The notes below the pieces were generated by a model. That model was not told the DNA's origin. It did no database searches and worked only from the letters and a program-made list of their open reading frames with translations. A stretch of 64,000 nt of DNA, from contig NC_134119.1 of the NCBI RefSeq assembly GCF_040939455.1, forward strand, positions 16,666,501-16,730,500, given 5' to 3'. The stretch comes from Microcebus murinus (taxonomy: Eukaryota > Chordata > Mammalia > Primates > Cheirogaleidae). Of the stretch, positions 24,501-36,813 are shown in pieces (the stretch's first letter is position 1; every line of letters begins with the position of its first letter). The position numbers were made by a program, and so were the translations under genes.

Positions 24501-24934
24501 CACTCTGAAGGATGGAGAGTTCCACTGTAGGTCTTGCCATGTCCTCATCCCCACGGCTACTGTTCATTCTTCCCACACCTTCTTGCACATGGTTTAGGCC
24601 CTACCTATTTCTCTCCACCCATCCTGATAAAATCCAAATTGTTCAAACAATAGCTGCTAATCCACAAATATCAATACATTGCTCCCTCTTCTTGCTGAAG
24701 CCTATAAACCTCCAGCCCTCCTCCCTCAGTTAGAATGCTCTGCAAAAGCCTTCTCATGATGCCCCACCCCTAGACAGAGGCAAATATGAAAGGCCTCTGG
24801 TTGATTTTCTTGCATAGAGAAGGAAGCAGAACATACAGTTTAGGCAACTGCGCGGGGTTCTGTATGGCTGAATCCAGAAGTAGGAGATTAGGGCAAAAAT
24901 GGTGGCAGACAGTGTCATTCATTATGGTCACCAA
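24501..24934. other. Intron between two L2 fragments
   Basis: No gene. 24540-24760 looks weakly like plus-strand L2 (aaatccaaattgttcaaaca), which would mean a second L2 inserted in the first. Confidence 0.4.
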
Positions 24935-25165
24935 GAAACATACAACTTAGGGCAGGCCTGGAAAGCCATGTTTAAGATTTGGACTTTGTGCTGCGGATGA
25001 TGGAGACCCACTGAAGGGTGTTAAGCAAGAGAGTGGCATGGAATTAAGGTTTGGAATAATTATGGTTCAGAAGATTAATTGGAGAGGGAAAAAAATGGAA
25101 GCCAGGAGAACACTTAGGAGGTAACTGCAGATTAAAATATTCACCGAGGAGTCTGGCAGAGGCCT
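24935..25165 (-). repeat. L2 LINE fragment
   Basis: Reverse L2: tggagacccactgaagggtg, gttaagcaagagagtggcat and aacacttaggaggtaactgc are collinear with and upstream (in L2) of the piece at 24140-24500. Confidence 0.75.
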
Positions 25166-26710
25166 TGATTATATCTACTTAGCAGGAGTCCCAGTTTCTC
25201 TCTTCTAAATGGTATAATTCTTTATCTGTGTGACTACACTGCAGAGCCACACTGTATCATCGGCGCAGTGACTATCATATGGTTGGTATTGGACAAAAGT
25301 TCATTGCCTTGAATTGAAATATTCTGGAAAGAACCAAGGCCCAGGCTTACCTTACTGATAGACAGTGCAAGAATGTACTGCCCTCAAAACCTGGAGAAGA
25401 AAACCGTGTCTTTTCACTTCCTATCGGGGTGATTAAGAAACATCACAACAACAACAAAATGTTTCAAGTGACTGTTTAGTGTTGTGTTTGTTACAGTTTG
25501 CAATTCTGGCATATGGATTTTTAAATTCAATAAAGAGACATTTGAAAAAAAAATACCCACATTCTCTAATTCTGCCACCATCTGGGCAAACAATGTAAAT
25601 ATTTACAAGCAAAGACTTAACGTAAAGATTGAGGTTCTGCAGTATTTTGAAATCTGACAGCATTGCCCTTCAGAATTGCCTGTGCTTTTCCTCTATTGTA
25701 CTCCCTAACAAAGCCTTTGAACATGGATATAACACACTCAGGGAATGTTAGCAGATGCTAAAACATTTTATTAGCTGATTTATTAAGCTATTGAGGGTCA
25801 TTCTTTGAAAAATGGGGAGAGAAATCCAGACACAACAGAAGTTACAGAAATCTGAAATCAACCTTTGGAACGAGGGTAGCTAGTAACTTCTTTCCTTTTT
25901 GTTAGCATACCAGCCTAATTCAAAACAGAGCAATGTCTGTGTGAATGGTTATAGGAGTTTATTTTCTTTTCAGTGAGAGAAGGTTCAGGAGAAGTGTGGA
26001 AGTAAAAAATGAAGAAGGAAAAAGAAAAAGGAGTGCAAATGCAGATGGCATATTTACAGAAAATACAAATTTAACTGGAACATTCTTGTGATTTGTCCTT
26101 CTTTAGATCTGCTATTAAGAAGCAACTTTATTTTTGCATGCAGCTAAAGATGCATAGAAAAAAAAAGAGTCACATGATAACATCCTTCTCCAAACATCTT
26201 GAAAGCAAAAGACTGGATTGCCAAGAAAGGTTAGGTGGTGGAATAGTGTGAGTAAATACATGGCTGAATTTGAGGGACAGAAGAAAGACATCCCACCCCC
26301 CAAATTTCCACATTTGCTGGCTGGATCTTGGCATATATTCCTTCAGATAATAAATTTTCCTTTTCAGGGTCCAATTTTAAGGTACAAATAATGCTGGAAA
26401 AGTGAATGGAAGTAAGTCACTCCCAATTTAGTATGAATATGCTTCTAAAATGTCCTCAGGACAGGCAGACCAGAGCAGACTGAGAAAATTTGGGACAGGG
26501 AAGAAAAAGAAGAGACTTGCAGGGTGATCAAATAGCCACTGCTTGGCACCTCTTCCTTGCAATTCGGCAGCCAAGGAGGACTAATTAACTACACCTATTT
26601 TACACTTTTCTCCAGGTGCTGCCACGTTCCTAAAAGAACATCATAATCTGCTATTAATTCATGTAACAATTTTCATTTGCAGTATACAGATCATAATATG
26701 ATTTAATAAT
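25166..26710. other. Unique intron, no feature recognised
   Basis: About 1.5 kb, no repeat or gene recognised. Confidence 0.5.
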
Positions 26711-27344
26711 TTGGGGCTCAGAAAATGGTACCCCAAAGTATAGTCCCTTGAACTAAGGAAGCAGCCTCAGCACCAACATCTCTCTGACCTTCCTCCAGAC
26801 AGCCCCACCCCCAGTCTCTTTCTCTCCTGAAGCACAGGGAGGGGCTTTCTCTGAAGTTCCCTTATAGGACAAAGAGCCATACTGCTAGAAAAAATGCAGT
26901 TAAGAACTCCTTCCCTGTACTTTGGAAGAGAAATTAACCAGAGAAGATTAACTCACATAACAAGAGAGCAGACAGAAACGTCTCCATGCCCAGTATTGGT
27001 GAGAACCTGTTCTTCTGAGGGTAGCTAAATGAAAGACTTTTTCTGCACAAGAACAACCTTTATTCATAGTGCAGTTCTTCCCCTCACCCTCCCATAGTTT
27101 GTCACCACCACCCTCCTGGAGTCCTTAAGCCCCTGTTTGTTTCTGTAGCTCAGAATGCTATTTAAGCTTCAACCATCTGGCCCTTCTTTGAGTCTCATAC
27201 TTCATAGGACTCTGTATATATATATATATGCACATAATAAATGTATATGCCTTTTCACTTGTTAATCTGTCTATCCTCAAGTTTATTCCAGGGACTAAAA
27301 TTCTCAAATCAGAAGGTGGAAGGAAAGTTCCTTTTGCCTGTACA
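26711..27344 (+). mobile_element. ERV-type LTR, solo, decayed
   Basis: LTR-like layout: ggggctcagaaaatggtacc near the start, tatttaagcttc as a possible promoter box, AATAAA at about 27237, then ttgttaatctgtctatcctc and a U5-like end at cttttgcctgtaca. A (TA)n stretch (27213-27228) lies inside. Class I affinity is from memory. No retroviral coding sequence is present. Confidence 0.6.
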
Positions 27345-28670
27345 ATAACTGACCAACCTACTGACCTCTTAGAATTCCACCAGATCATGAATCATCAAAT
27401 ATCTGCTTGAAAACATTTGTATCTTCTCCAAATATTAAATTTTATTTTGAACTTTGTTTTATTCAAAGAGCCTCCTTCCATTAATTTTCACAAAGCAAAA
27501 AGGCACAATCAGAGGAAATAGGAAGATACTTACAGAAACCTTGTCAGCTAGATTAGCCCATACTTGATTTTATTGTGCGAAGTATGGGCTTAAAGGTGAT
27601 CATTTTCTGAATGCCAAATCAATTGCTTGTAAGTTTCTACCATTTAAAAAGTCATGATGGACAATTCCCACAGCTCATTAATAGTAAAGCAATTGTGGAT
27701 TATTTTTCTGTGTTTCAATGTCTCATTAAAGCTAAGTGGCTAGATTTGCGTACAATAAACAATAGAAGTGACTTGCAGTCTCCAATCTCACAGGCCTAAT
27801 CAGCTTCACAATATAATATCATTAAAACTTGCATGCTAATTATAGCTAAGTGTTCCATACAAATAGAAGCTATTTCTTCCAGAAGATAGACTTTCTTCCA
27901 AAAGCTTAAGTCCTACTATTCATGTAAAGAGACACACAATGTTTAAATCACCTAAAAAGAAAAATGAGGAAACTTCAATAAAAATTGTTCAGGAAAGATT
28001 TTGTGTTCATTTCAAATTATAAAAAGTCTAGGTTTCTTTATTGGAAAGATTCAGTCTCTCAGTGAAAGCAAGCCAATTAGACTTAACCTGCTTATTAAGT
28101 CTACTTGTTGGCCAAATGCTAAACTGCCCAATTAGATCTGAATAAAACAAATGTTCATCATATTTGGGGTTAAACAAATATTGATAGCATTAAATCCTAG
28201 AGTGGCCCTTTTGAAATGTTTCTTAATTAATCCTGGGGGGGAGGGAGTTCACATGAACAGTGAAATATTGGGCATGTTTGATGTGGACACCAAACTGGCC
28301 TTCTCCAAGATCAGTAATAAACACTATAAATCCAATGATCGATTGCCAACAGTCAAATGAAAAGAATGGCTAAAATAAATGTTGTGTATAAATGAATTAC
28401 TAGAGCAGCACCTCATTTATTTTATATTTAGAGCTCTCCCGGTTAGATGCTGCCTTAAACTGGGGCTGGAAATTTCTAGTCATGAAAGCTCATACAGCAA
28501 GGCCAATGGTTTGTTGTATGGTCATATTTTATTACCTTCCTGGAAAAAAATACTAAAAAGATCGAATAACCCACTGGGAAAGCTCAGCTAGCAAGAGATT
28601 TTAAATTAATAAACATTTCTGGCTGCAACCTATTTTTGTGAAAGGAAAATTACTCTTAAAGAGAAGAATG
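27345..28670. other. Unique AT-rich intron with one hairpin
   Basis: No gene or interspersed repeat recognised. Holds the inverted repeat at 27555-27590. Confidence 0.45.
27555..27590. repeat. Inverted repeat, 11-bp perfect arms
   Basis: agcccatactt and aagtatgggct are exact reverse complements separated by 14 nt. Confidence 0.92.
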
Positions 28671-28948
28671 GGACAGGGCATGGTGGCTCACACCTGTAAT
28701 CCTAGCACTCTGAGAGGCCATGGCAGAAGGATCATCTGAACAAGAGAAAGACCCCGTCTCTACCAAAAAATAGAAAAAATTAGGCAGACATGGTGGTGTG
28801 TGCCTGTAGTCCCAGCTACTCAGGAGGCTGAGGCAGGAGGATGGCTTGAGCCCAGGAGTCTGAGCTTGTGGTAAGTGAGCTATGATGATGCTACTGCACT
28901 CTAGCCCAGGTGACAGAGTGAGATTCTGTCTCAAAAAAAAAAAAAGAA
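28671..28948 (+). repeat. Alu SINE
   Basis: Dimeric Alu from ggacagggcatggtggctca to gagattctgtctc and an A-tail. Target-site duplication gaagaatg at 28663-28670 and 28949-28956. The left arm is partly deleted. Confidence 0.9.
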
Positions 28949-28956
28949 GAAGAATG

Positions 28957-30257
28957 AAACTAAGTAAATAATATATTTTTAACAGCAGAAAGAGTTTAGA
29001 CCAAAAAATGAATTTCAGGTCAGATTCCATCCCATTGCATTTCGCTCAATTCTGTTCCATTCCTTCCCATGCCTACAGTCTAAGAAGAAATACTACATAT
29101 GGATGCTGCTGCTTTCAGATGCATCCTGCTCGGCCAGTGAGACATAAATTGTGATTGCTCCCAGATTTCATTCCACGTCTAGGGCAAGAGAGAAAAGTAA
29201 TGGATAAGAAAAAGAAAACAAGAGGAGAGAAGGGAAAAAAAGCCAATGGTGATAAGAAAGGGAATTTCAGAAGTCTGGTTAATAATAAAGGCTCTGCTCA
29301 GTTTTGATTACTGGGTGGATCCAAATCTCCCCCAACTCTGTCTTTCGCTTTCATTGTCTTCCTTCCAGAAGAGTTCAAATTCTCTGACATATGAATTTAT
29401 GGCTTTAAAAATAACTGATTCATAACTCCTCACCAGGGTGAAGACCATTGGATTTTCTGACTTTTTAAAACCCATCACTACTACAACAAATGCAACTAAG
29501 TATCAAGTCCATGTCTCTCATGAACTAGTCCCATCACAGTGATCCATTTGTTACAAAAGTAGATAGAAAACTTTTCATGAAATGGTTCTTGGGATTCACT
29601 TATTTTCCCCTTCCGTCTACCTATTACCTACTCTGCCAACCTCTCCCACACACTTTCTTACTGGAAATCTCTCTTCATCACTTACAGAAGGCTTACCTAG
29701 ATATATTTTTCTCCTTAACTTTCCCTTAACAAGTTCCAGTAGTGAGACTTGGAATTCCACTATTTTTCCTCTCTATGCTATTGCTCCTGAATTTTTTTTA
29801 ATTAAAAAAATCATCCAAAAGTTGATAATGAGGCACAATGTCATGTGGGGGCCAAGAATCATCCAAGACTTTCTGTGGGAATATGCTTTGTTCAACTCAC
29901 TGATTACTTTTGATAAAAGATTCCAAATTAGTGAGGATACATGCCAGTTCATAGATTTTTATTCAATAGAGACACAAATAATTTACATCCGGGAGAAATG
30001 ATAATTCCAAAAGCTTTGCTTAATTGTCCTGTAGGACATTAGCTACTTTTATAACATGTTTACCCTAGCAATCTCATTTAGTATTTCTTTATTATCTAGC
30101 TCCTCAAATATTCTTCGAACTGGTTCTATCACCTTACTGGTTCTCTCCCTTATGAATGAGTTCAGCAAAATCTTTGACACATGTTCATTGTGGATTTGTG
30201 TTAAAATCACAGTTTTAACTTTTTGAACATTACACTTTGGCTAATCAGCTTTATATG
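28957..30257. other. Unique intron, no feature recognised
   Basis: A 139-codon open frame at 29582-30001 on the plus strand shows no domain, splice sites or family resemblance and is taken as chance. Confidence 0.5.
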
Positions 30258-31442
30258 CAGTCATGTGTACCTTAACATAGGGGATACTTCTGTGAAATAT
30301 GTCCTTGGGTGATTTTGTCGTTGTGTGAACATCATAAAGTGTACTTACACAAACCTAGATGGTATAACCTACTACATACCTAGGCTGTAGGCTACACATC
30401 TGTACAGCATGTTACTGCACTGAATACTGTAGGCAATTGTAACACAATGATAATTATTTCTGTATCTGAATATATCTAAACATAGAAAAGGTACAGGAAA
30501 AATAGAACATAAAAGATAAAAAATGGCACACCTGCATCGGGCACTTCCCATGACTGGAACTTGCAGGACTAGAAGTTGCTCTGAGGGAGTGAGTGCATGA
30601 GTGGTGAGTAAATGTGAAGGCCTGGGATGTTATTCCATACTACCATAGATTTTATATGCATTGTACACTTAAGCTGCATTAATTTATAAAAATATATATA
30701 TATTTCTTCAGTAATAAATTAATCCTAGCTTACTGTAAATTTTTAATTTGTAAATTTTTAAATTTATAAAAGTTTTTGGCTTTTTGGTAATAACACAGAT
30801 TAAAACACAAACACATTGTATGCCATAAATTTTTTTCTTTATGTTCTTATTCTATAAGCTGTTTTTTTTTGTAATTTTAACATTTTTAATTTTTTTTCTT
30901 TTTACTTTCTAAATTTTTGTTAAAAACTAAGACATAAACACACACATTAGCCTAGGCCTACACCAGGTCAGAATCATCAACATCGCTGTCTTCCACCTCC
31001 ACCTCTTGTCCCACTAGAAGGTCTTCAAGGGCAGTAACACCCATGGAGCTGTCATCTCCTATGACAATAATGCCTTCTTTTAGAACACCTCCTGAAGGAC
31101 CTATCTGAGGCTGTTTTACAGTTAACTTTCTTTTTTTTTTTTTTTGTAAGCAGAAGGAGTATACTCTGAAATAATGATAAAAAGTATAATATAGTAAATA
31201 TATAAACCTATAATGTAGTCATTTATTATCATTATCAAGTATTATGTACTGTGCATAATTGTATGCATTATATTTTTACACACCTGGCAGTGCACTAGGT
31301 TCGTTTACACTGGTATCACCAAAGACATATGGTAAGTGATGCCTTGTATTACAAGCTTACAAGGATAGAAATTTTTCAGCTCCATTATAATTTAATGGGA
31401 CCACCATCATAGACTAAAATGTCATTATGTGGTTCATGACTG
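30258..31442 (-). mobile_element. Tigger-family (pogo) DNA transposon, internally deleted
   Basis: Terminal inverted repeats: cagtcatgtgtaccttaaca at the left and attatgtggttcatgactg at the right. Next to the left end come acttacacaaacctagatgg and gtaggcaattgtaacacaat, known from Tigger4/Zombi/MER7-type elements. The internal part keeps only the transposase C-terminal tail (minus strand). Non-autonomous and inactive. Confidence 0.85.
30950..31130 (-). pseudogene. Tigger transposase, C-terminal acidic tail
   Basis: Minus-strand translation reads QPQIGPSGGVLKEGIIVIGD, then DSSMG and an acidic stretch with EVEVEDSD, typical of the Tigger transposase terminus. The DDE catalytic region and the DNA-binding domain are missing from this copy. 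Confidence 0.75.
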
Positions 31443-31444
31443 TA

Positions 31445-31610
31445 CTTCTATTACTTATCATATTATTTAATTAAGTCAGTTTACTTTTCAATTATACTGT
31501 GAAATTTTCAGAATCTGAGCCTTTCATTTCTATATCCAAAGCACCCAGCAAGAGTGCCTGGCACTTACTAGGTGCTCAATAAATGTCATCTGTAGGTTGA
31601 TGAATTCAAT
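31445..31610 (+). repeat. L2 3' end
   Basis: agagtgcctggcacttacta followed by ggtgctcaataaatgtcat is the L2 terminus. Confidence 0.75.
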
Positions 31611-33720
31611 TTCATGACTATACACTCATAATAAGTCAATAGAGCACTGTCACTTCCATTTTCCCCCAGAGGCTTCCATTTGTCTCTGGTTTGGCATCTG
31701 TGTGACTAAACAGGATTTATTAAAATCTATTCCACATAACATAAATTAGATCATAGCTTGTCTCATCCAGGATTTCACGTATATGTACATCTTAAGCTTT
31801 CTTAGGACATGCGGGCAGGTTTTAATTTTGTCCCCTAAATTTAATAAAATGAATATATATATATACACATATATATATTAGTATCTCCACTCTAGTCAAA
31901 TGTAGGAAAATTAGCTTAGAGAAAGGAAAGAAGCAACCTATCGCCATCCAATGGTTTCCATAGATTCTACCTGCATAAAAGCTGTTAATTCAATAATAAA
32001 ATTTAAACATGCTTTTTAGTGTATAAAGTTGCTAAATAATTTTATTTTATTTTTTTCTGAAAATAGACTCTTTTTCTGGGACAACAATTTATACAAAAAA
32101 AGAAAGAAAAAAGGAAAGGAAGGAAAGAAAGAAAAAATAAAAAGGAAGGAAAGAAAAACAGGCATTGATAGCAGTAACCAAAACAAGCTTCAAATATTGT
32201 TAGGGAATTTCTGTCATTTCAAAATGAATTCAAGTCTACGATATCCATTTCGCTTCCCTAAAAATGCCATAGTTAATGAGACTTCAAAAACTTTGTTTGA
32301 TCAGTTTCTCATATCCCCTTGCCATACACAGTTCTTAGAAAGGATTTTTGTTGGCCATAACATGTATTTTATTTTTCAATTGGTTTAAATTACTATAACA
32401 GCCAAAAGTTTTCAGTAATAAGAGAAAAATTCATTTTTTCCAGTCTGGTAGCTACAACACAATTAGAACCTTTAACCTATTTTATTATTCCCTAACTACT
32501 AGATTGCAGATGTAAAACAATACTTACTTTATTTTTGATACTAATTATATACTTTAGACTTGCACAGTAACTTTACATTCCATGTATTCCACACCAAATT
32601 CCTATGATCTCAGGCCGTTTACTTCAATAATATAATAGCTCAAGAACTCTTGAACAAGGCAATGTGTTTTCAAAAAAGTATGAATAGATTCCCCAGACAT
32701 TCTAAATTTCACTGTTAAAAAAAAAATCTTGAGTCTAAAACAGCATCACTTTATAAAATTTTAAATACAATATAAGAGTATATTAAGAACTATGAAAAAC
32801 TTAATATAAAGTAGATAAATAAAACACTAATAAAGAAAAAAAACATAAGAGTTACTTTGGTATTGTTAAAAAATCTCTTTAATTCACTTTTTACCAGAAT
32901 TTTCAAATTCTTCCTTCCCAATATACTAACAAATACCTAACTGATGTTCAGCTAGTTGTCAATGTTGGCTACTTGACAATAGGAAGCCATTCAAGAATTG
33001 AACAAGGAAAAAAGTAGTCTCTGTATTTTTTAATGGATGCCATAAGCCCAAGCATAAAACTCATGTGTGCAAGTCATTTTCTTAGGCTCCCACTTATCTT
33101 TTATTGACTGTTGACTCACAGTTCCAGGTATCAAGTCTCCCATTCCATAGCACATAGAAGCACCAAGTCATAGAGGCAAGCAAGAAATCAAACCAATATA
33201 CTTTCTTGTCTGTGTATTATACAATTCTGGGATCAAACTTGCCTACTTTAATATCGGAACTATGCAAAAATAACTTAGTTTCTTACTCCAGCAAATACAT
33301 GCTCTTGTAAAACATAACTGTAAACAAATTGAAAGGGCTTGCTTATTAATACCAATAAGCTTGTACATCAACATTTGCTTTAAATCTCTGGCTTCACTGT
33401 GCCCACCAGTCCTAAGCATAATCTCTACCCAATCCCAGCCACTTCCTTACAAGACCCACTTTAAAATCACCCAGTCCATACCCTACCCTATAAATGTCTA
33501 CTTAATCCTATGTTGAAATACTACCAATACTATCAAGGTGATGATCTCCCATTCTATAATCTCCCAGATCTGTTTGATCAACAGATTTTTCTCGTGGCCT
33601 TCTAGAAGACTGACAGTCCAAATGTAACCACAGAAGCAGTTCAATCATGTTCAACTTTGCCAGTAAAAAAGGTAATAAAATGATACCAGGTTTTCAGTTG
33701 CAAGGTTGCAAGTCGTATAA
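31611..33720. other. Unique AT-rich intron
   Basis: About 2 kb with short AT runs (31852-31880), a GGAA/GAAA-rich tract at 32097-32160 and no gene. The Lys-rich open frame at 32029-32388 is created by that tract. Confidence 0.5.
32097..32160. repeat. (GAAA/GGAA)n polypurine tract
   Basis: Almost pure purines with gaaag, ggaag and aaaag units. Confidence 0.9.
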
Positions 33721-34127
33721 TGTGACTGTGCACAGATGAACCAAATGTGCCAGATTTATGACCCCAGAGCCAGTCAGAAAGAAAAAGTCAACCACATGCA
33801 GAGCCCAAGTGCTTGGATTAGGGAAAATTCACCAAATTAAGAAGGAAGAGGTGCTCTGTTTTGTTGCAGTATATATTTAAGAGGCAAGCACTGCCTCTTT
33901 GCATGACCCAATCATATCATGTCTCATTGCATTTTCCTACTTTCCTCTCATTGTTAATTTTTGCCTATAAACCTGCCCCAAGACCCCAGTTTCAGAGATA
34001 GATTTGGGTGTTGCTTCCTGTCTCCTTGTTGGTCAACTAAGCAATAAAGCTTTTCTTTTCTCAAAGCCAGTGCCATAGTATTGGCTTCTATGTGCACTGG
34101 GCAGCAAGCCCATTGCTCAGTAACACA
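33721..34127 (+). mobile_element. ERV class I-like solo LTR
   Basis: TG...CA-bounded, about 407 bp. Shows gcctataaacctgccccaag (promoter-like box), ccttgttggtcaactaagca and an AATAAA signal in caataaagcttttcttt, then the R/U5-like end cccattgctcagtaacaca. The start at 33721 is tentative. No internal viral genes. Confidence 0.75.
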
Positions 34128-34624
34128 AAAGGAATGCTGATAGTAACAAGAAGTAGCAACCACTGGGAGAGGAAACATGTAAAACTTTACAAATCAAACA
34201 TAGGAACTTAAAAGTGCATAACAGTCCAGGTCAATAATATATCTTTTTATTTCAATAAACTCTCAGAATGTTCTGATATTAGAATACAAGATAAAAATGA
34301 AGTTTGTAATAATAAATAACTGAATTACTAATGTAATCTTAAATCATATGTAATATAATCTATTTAAGAAAACAAGGAAATGCTTAATATATTTTGCAGA
34401 GGGTTCTATGCAAATTAAATAATATTTTTAAGGTTTTAGCAAATATCCAAAGCACTCTGGAAAACTAGAATGATATATTCCCAGGGACTCTGGTTAGCTG
34501 AGGTTCCACTGTATTGTAATCACTCAATTATCAGCTTCTGAATTGCTAAGGAATATTGTGTTTTGGCCCTCAATGGTTCACAGTTCAAGGAATTCATGTT
34601 TGACAATTGCAATTGCGGGTTAAG
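34128..34624. other. Unique AT-rich intron, no feature recognised
   Basis: No repeat or gene recognised. Confidence 0.45.
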
Positions 34625-34815
34625 TTCACAAGCTTGAGCTTTGGAATAGGACCAACCTAAATTCTATCTCTAGCTCTACAATTTTCTGAGCTTGTGACCC
34701 AGTAAGTTAAACTGCTCTGACCTTCAGTTTCTTTGTTTAAAAATAAACCAAAAACGATGATTATACCAGCCTCATAGAACCACTGTGATAAATACAATGT
34801 AGAACACTTAGCACT
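34625..34815 (-). repeat. MIR SINE
   Basis: Reverse MIR: gagctttggaataggaccaa, gagcttgtgacccagtaagt, accttcagtttctttgttt and aacacttagcactttgtta. Confidence 0.8.
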
Positions 34816-34844
34816 TTGTTAGATGAATGAGGGAACTAATTAAC

Positions 34845-35030
34845 ACATATGCTCTCAGGTGCTACTATAAGTATTTAATATGTATTAACTCATCTAACTC
34901 TGAACATTGTGATTGAGGTAGGAGCTATTAACATTCCCAGTCTACAGATGAGAAAACTGAGGCTCCCAGTATCAAAGAATTTGCTGAAATGGCACAGTTA
35001 GCAAATGGGAGCGGAAATCCAGGCAGTTTA
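34845..35030 (+). repeat. MIR SINE
   Basis: Plus MIR only 30 bp from a reverse MIR: aatatgtattaactcatcta, tctacagatgagaaaactga and tggcacagttagcaaatggg. Confidence 0.85.
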
Positions 35031-36192
35031 CAGCCCTGTTCTTTTCCAAGTGTGTTGCTAAGCAACAAATGATGAAACAAAAACGGAACATTCTCAAGCA
35101 AGGAGTATAGAAAACAAACAAACAAAACACATAAGGCAATGAAAATTTCAAGGATCACTTTGGATTTCAACATCCACTCAGAGTTATTAATGATTCTAGC
35201 TGGCACACTTTGATTTTCTTTTATGATGAAAAGTCTTGGAAATAGTTAATGGGATCTGTACTGTTTACAAATTTTTTTAACTGAAGGAAAAACTTAATCT
35301 TGATCAATTACCTCTTAACTTGGTGAATCCCACTCCTTTGCCTTACGAGGCACAGAGAGATAAACCACATAAATAGGTTAAAATGGTGCATTCAAAGTTT
35401 CATTTGAACTCGTTTCCTGCAAGTTGAAGAGATATTTTAAAATAAATGTTCCTCCAAGTTGGTACTAACCAAATGGGAGTATGATTAAAAATAAAGCACT
35501 GTCAGTTTTCTATATAAGTCATATTAAGGAAAATTCACCTGTGAGTGAAACATGATGGGGGACAGTGAGATCTATATAATTTGAAGATAAGTTTATTTCT
35601 GAGAATAAAATTACATGAAATGGACCTAAAATAAATGACATTAGCCCTTGATAAAAATAATTTTACAAATCCACCCTAAATTATAGCCTTTGCTTAGATG
35701 GCTAAATAATTTGAAGTAATATTCAACTGCTAATTATAGTAAATAGTCTGAGCATGTAGGTTAGTCAGTTCTCTTTTCACTAAGCAAGAATAAAGATTGT
35801 GATATTCAGCATTATAAAAAAAAGGAGTCTAGAGAGTGAGATCGTGTTGGTTTTCTATAGTTAGTTTTGTATAGTTTCTGTCCCCAGGAAAAGAATGACC
35901 ACATCCATAGTTGCAGGCATCCAACCTGGTCAAAGAACCATTGCTATAGTGCATGTGGCAGCCTACACAATCATAACTGGTTATGCTAGTGTCCATCGCC
36001 TTACAAATAGTATAAAATGACTCTTTGCAGTATAGTTAACCTTATCATCATTTAATCATAAGTTAGCTTTGCTCATAGATTTAACAATGGGGATATAATA
36101 CATTATCTTAGAGATCCAACAATGTTGCTCAGGCTGCTGAGTAGCCACATTTCTTACGATAGATCAGCAAATTAATCTTCTGAACTACAGAC
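35031..36192. other. Unique intron, no feature recognised
   Basis: No gene or repeat recognised. Confidence 0.45.
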
Positions 36193-36410
36193 CAGGGGTC
36201 AGGAAACTTTGTAAAAGGACAGATCATAAGTATTATAGGCTCGTCAGTCATTTGGTCTTAATCACAACAATTCCATTTTGCTGTGGTAGTGCAAAAGCAG
36301 CCATGGATAATACATAAATGAATGGTCACAACTGTCTTCCAATGAAACTTTATTTACAAAAATAGACAATGGGCCAGATTTAGCCCATGGGCTATTATTT
36401 TACCAAACCT
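36193..36410. mobile_element. hAT-type MITE
   Basis: Begins caggggtcaggaaactttgt and ends with gggccagatttagcccatgg and ttttaccaaacct, a decayed inverted terminal repeat. Between them lie aaagcagccatggataatac and aaactttatttacaaaaata, which are common in a MER-type hAT element. Family name not fixed. Confidence 0.75.
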
Positions 36411-36439
36411 ACTATAAACCATCAGGATCTTATGACTTA

Positions 36440-36813
36440 GTATGGGAGGTCAAATAATGACCTCACAAAGATGTCCATGTCCAACTCCAAGAACCTATAA
36501 ATAAGGGCCTAAGGGGAAAGAGGGAGGTAAGAGAGTCAGAGGTAGGAGGCGATGTGATGAAGAAAGCAGAAGTTGGAATGATTTGGCTGTGAGCCAAGGA
36601 ATGCAGGCAGCTTCTAGAAGCAGAAAAAGGCAACTAATATATTTTCCCCTAGAACCTTCAGAAGGAACACAGCCCTGCTGACACTTTGATTTTAGCTCTG
36701 TAAGCCCTATTTTGGATTTCTGAATTCCAGATCTCTAAATTAATGAATTTGTGTGTTTGTAAGCCACTAAGTTGGAAGTAATTTGTTACAGCAGCAGAAG
36801 GAAGCTAATATAC
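36440..36813 (+). mobile_element. MLT1-like MaLR LTR, solo
   Basis: ggtcaaataatgacctcaca, aagatgtccatgtccaactc, gaaggaacacagccctgctg and the 3' end gtttgtaagccactaagttg followed by ttacagcagcagaaggaa give the MLT1 order. Confidence 0.85.

Noticed and set aside
26711..27344. Complete endogenous retrovirus
   Set aside because: LTR-like sequence only, with no internal coding region or second LTR nearby.
28656..29030. 124-codon open frame with Cys and Trp residues
   Set aside because: Antisense Alu translation (LTLSPGLECS, SWDYRH and ITGVSHHA are the usual signs).
29582..30001. 139-codon open frame
   Set aside because: No family resemblance, no splice or promoter context, composition like translated AT-rich intron.
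32029..32388. Lys-rich 119-codon frame
   Set aside because: Lys/Arg run arises from the GAAA/GGAA tract.
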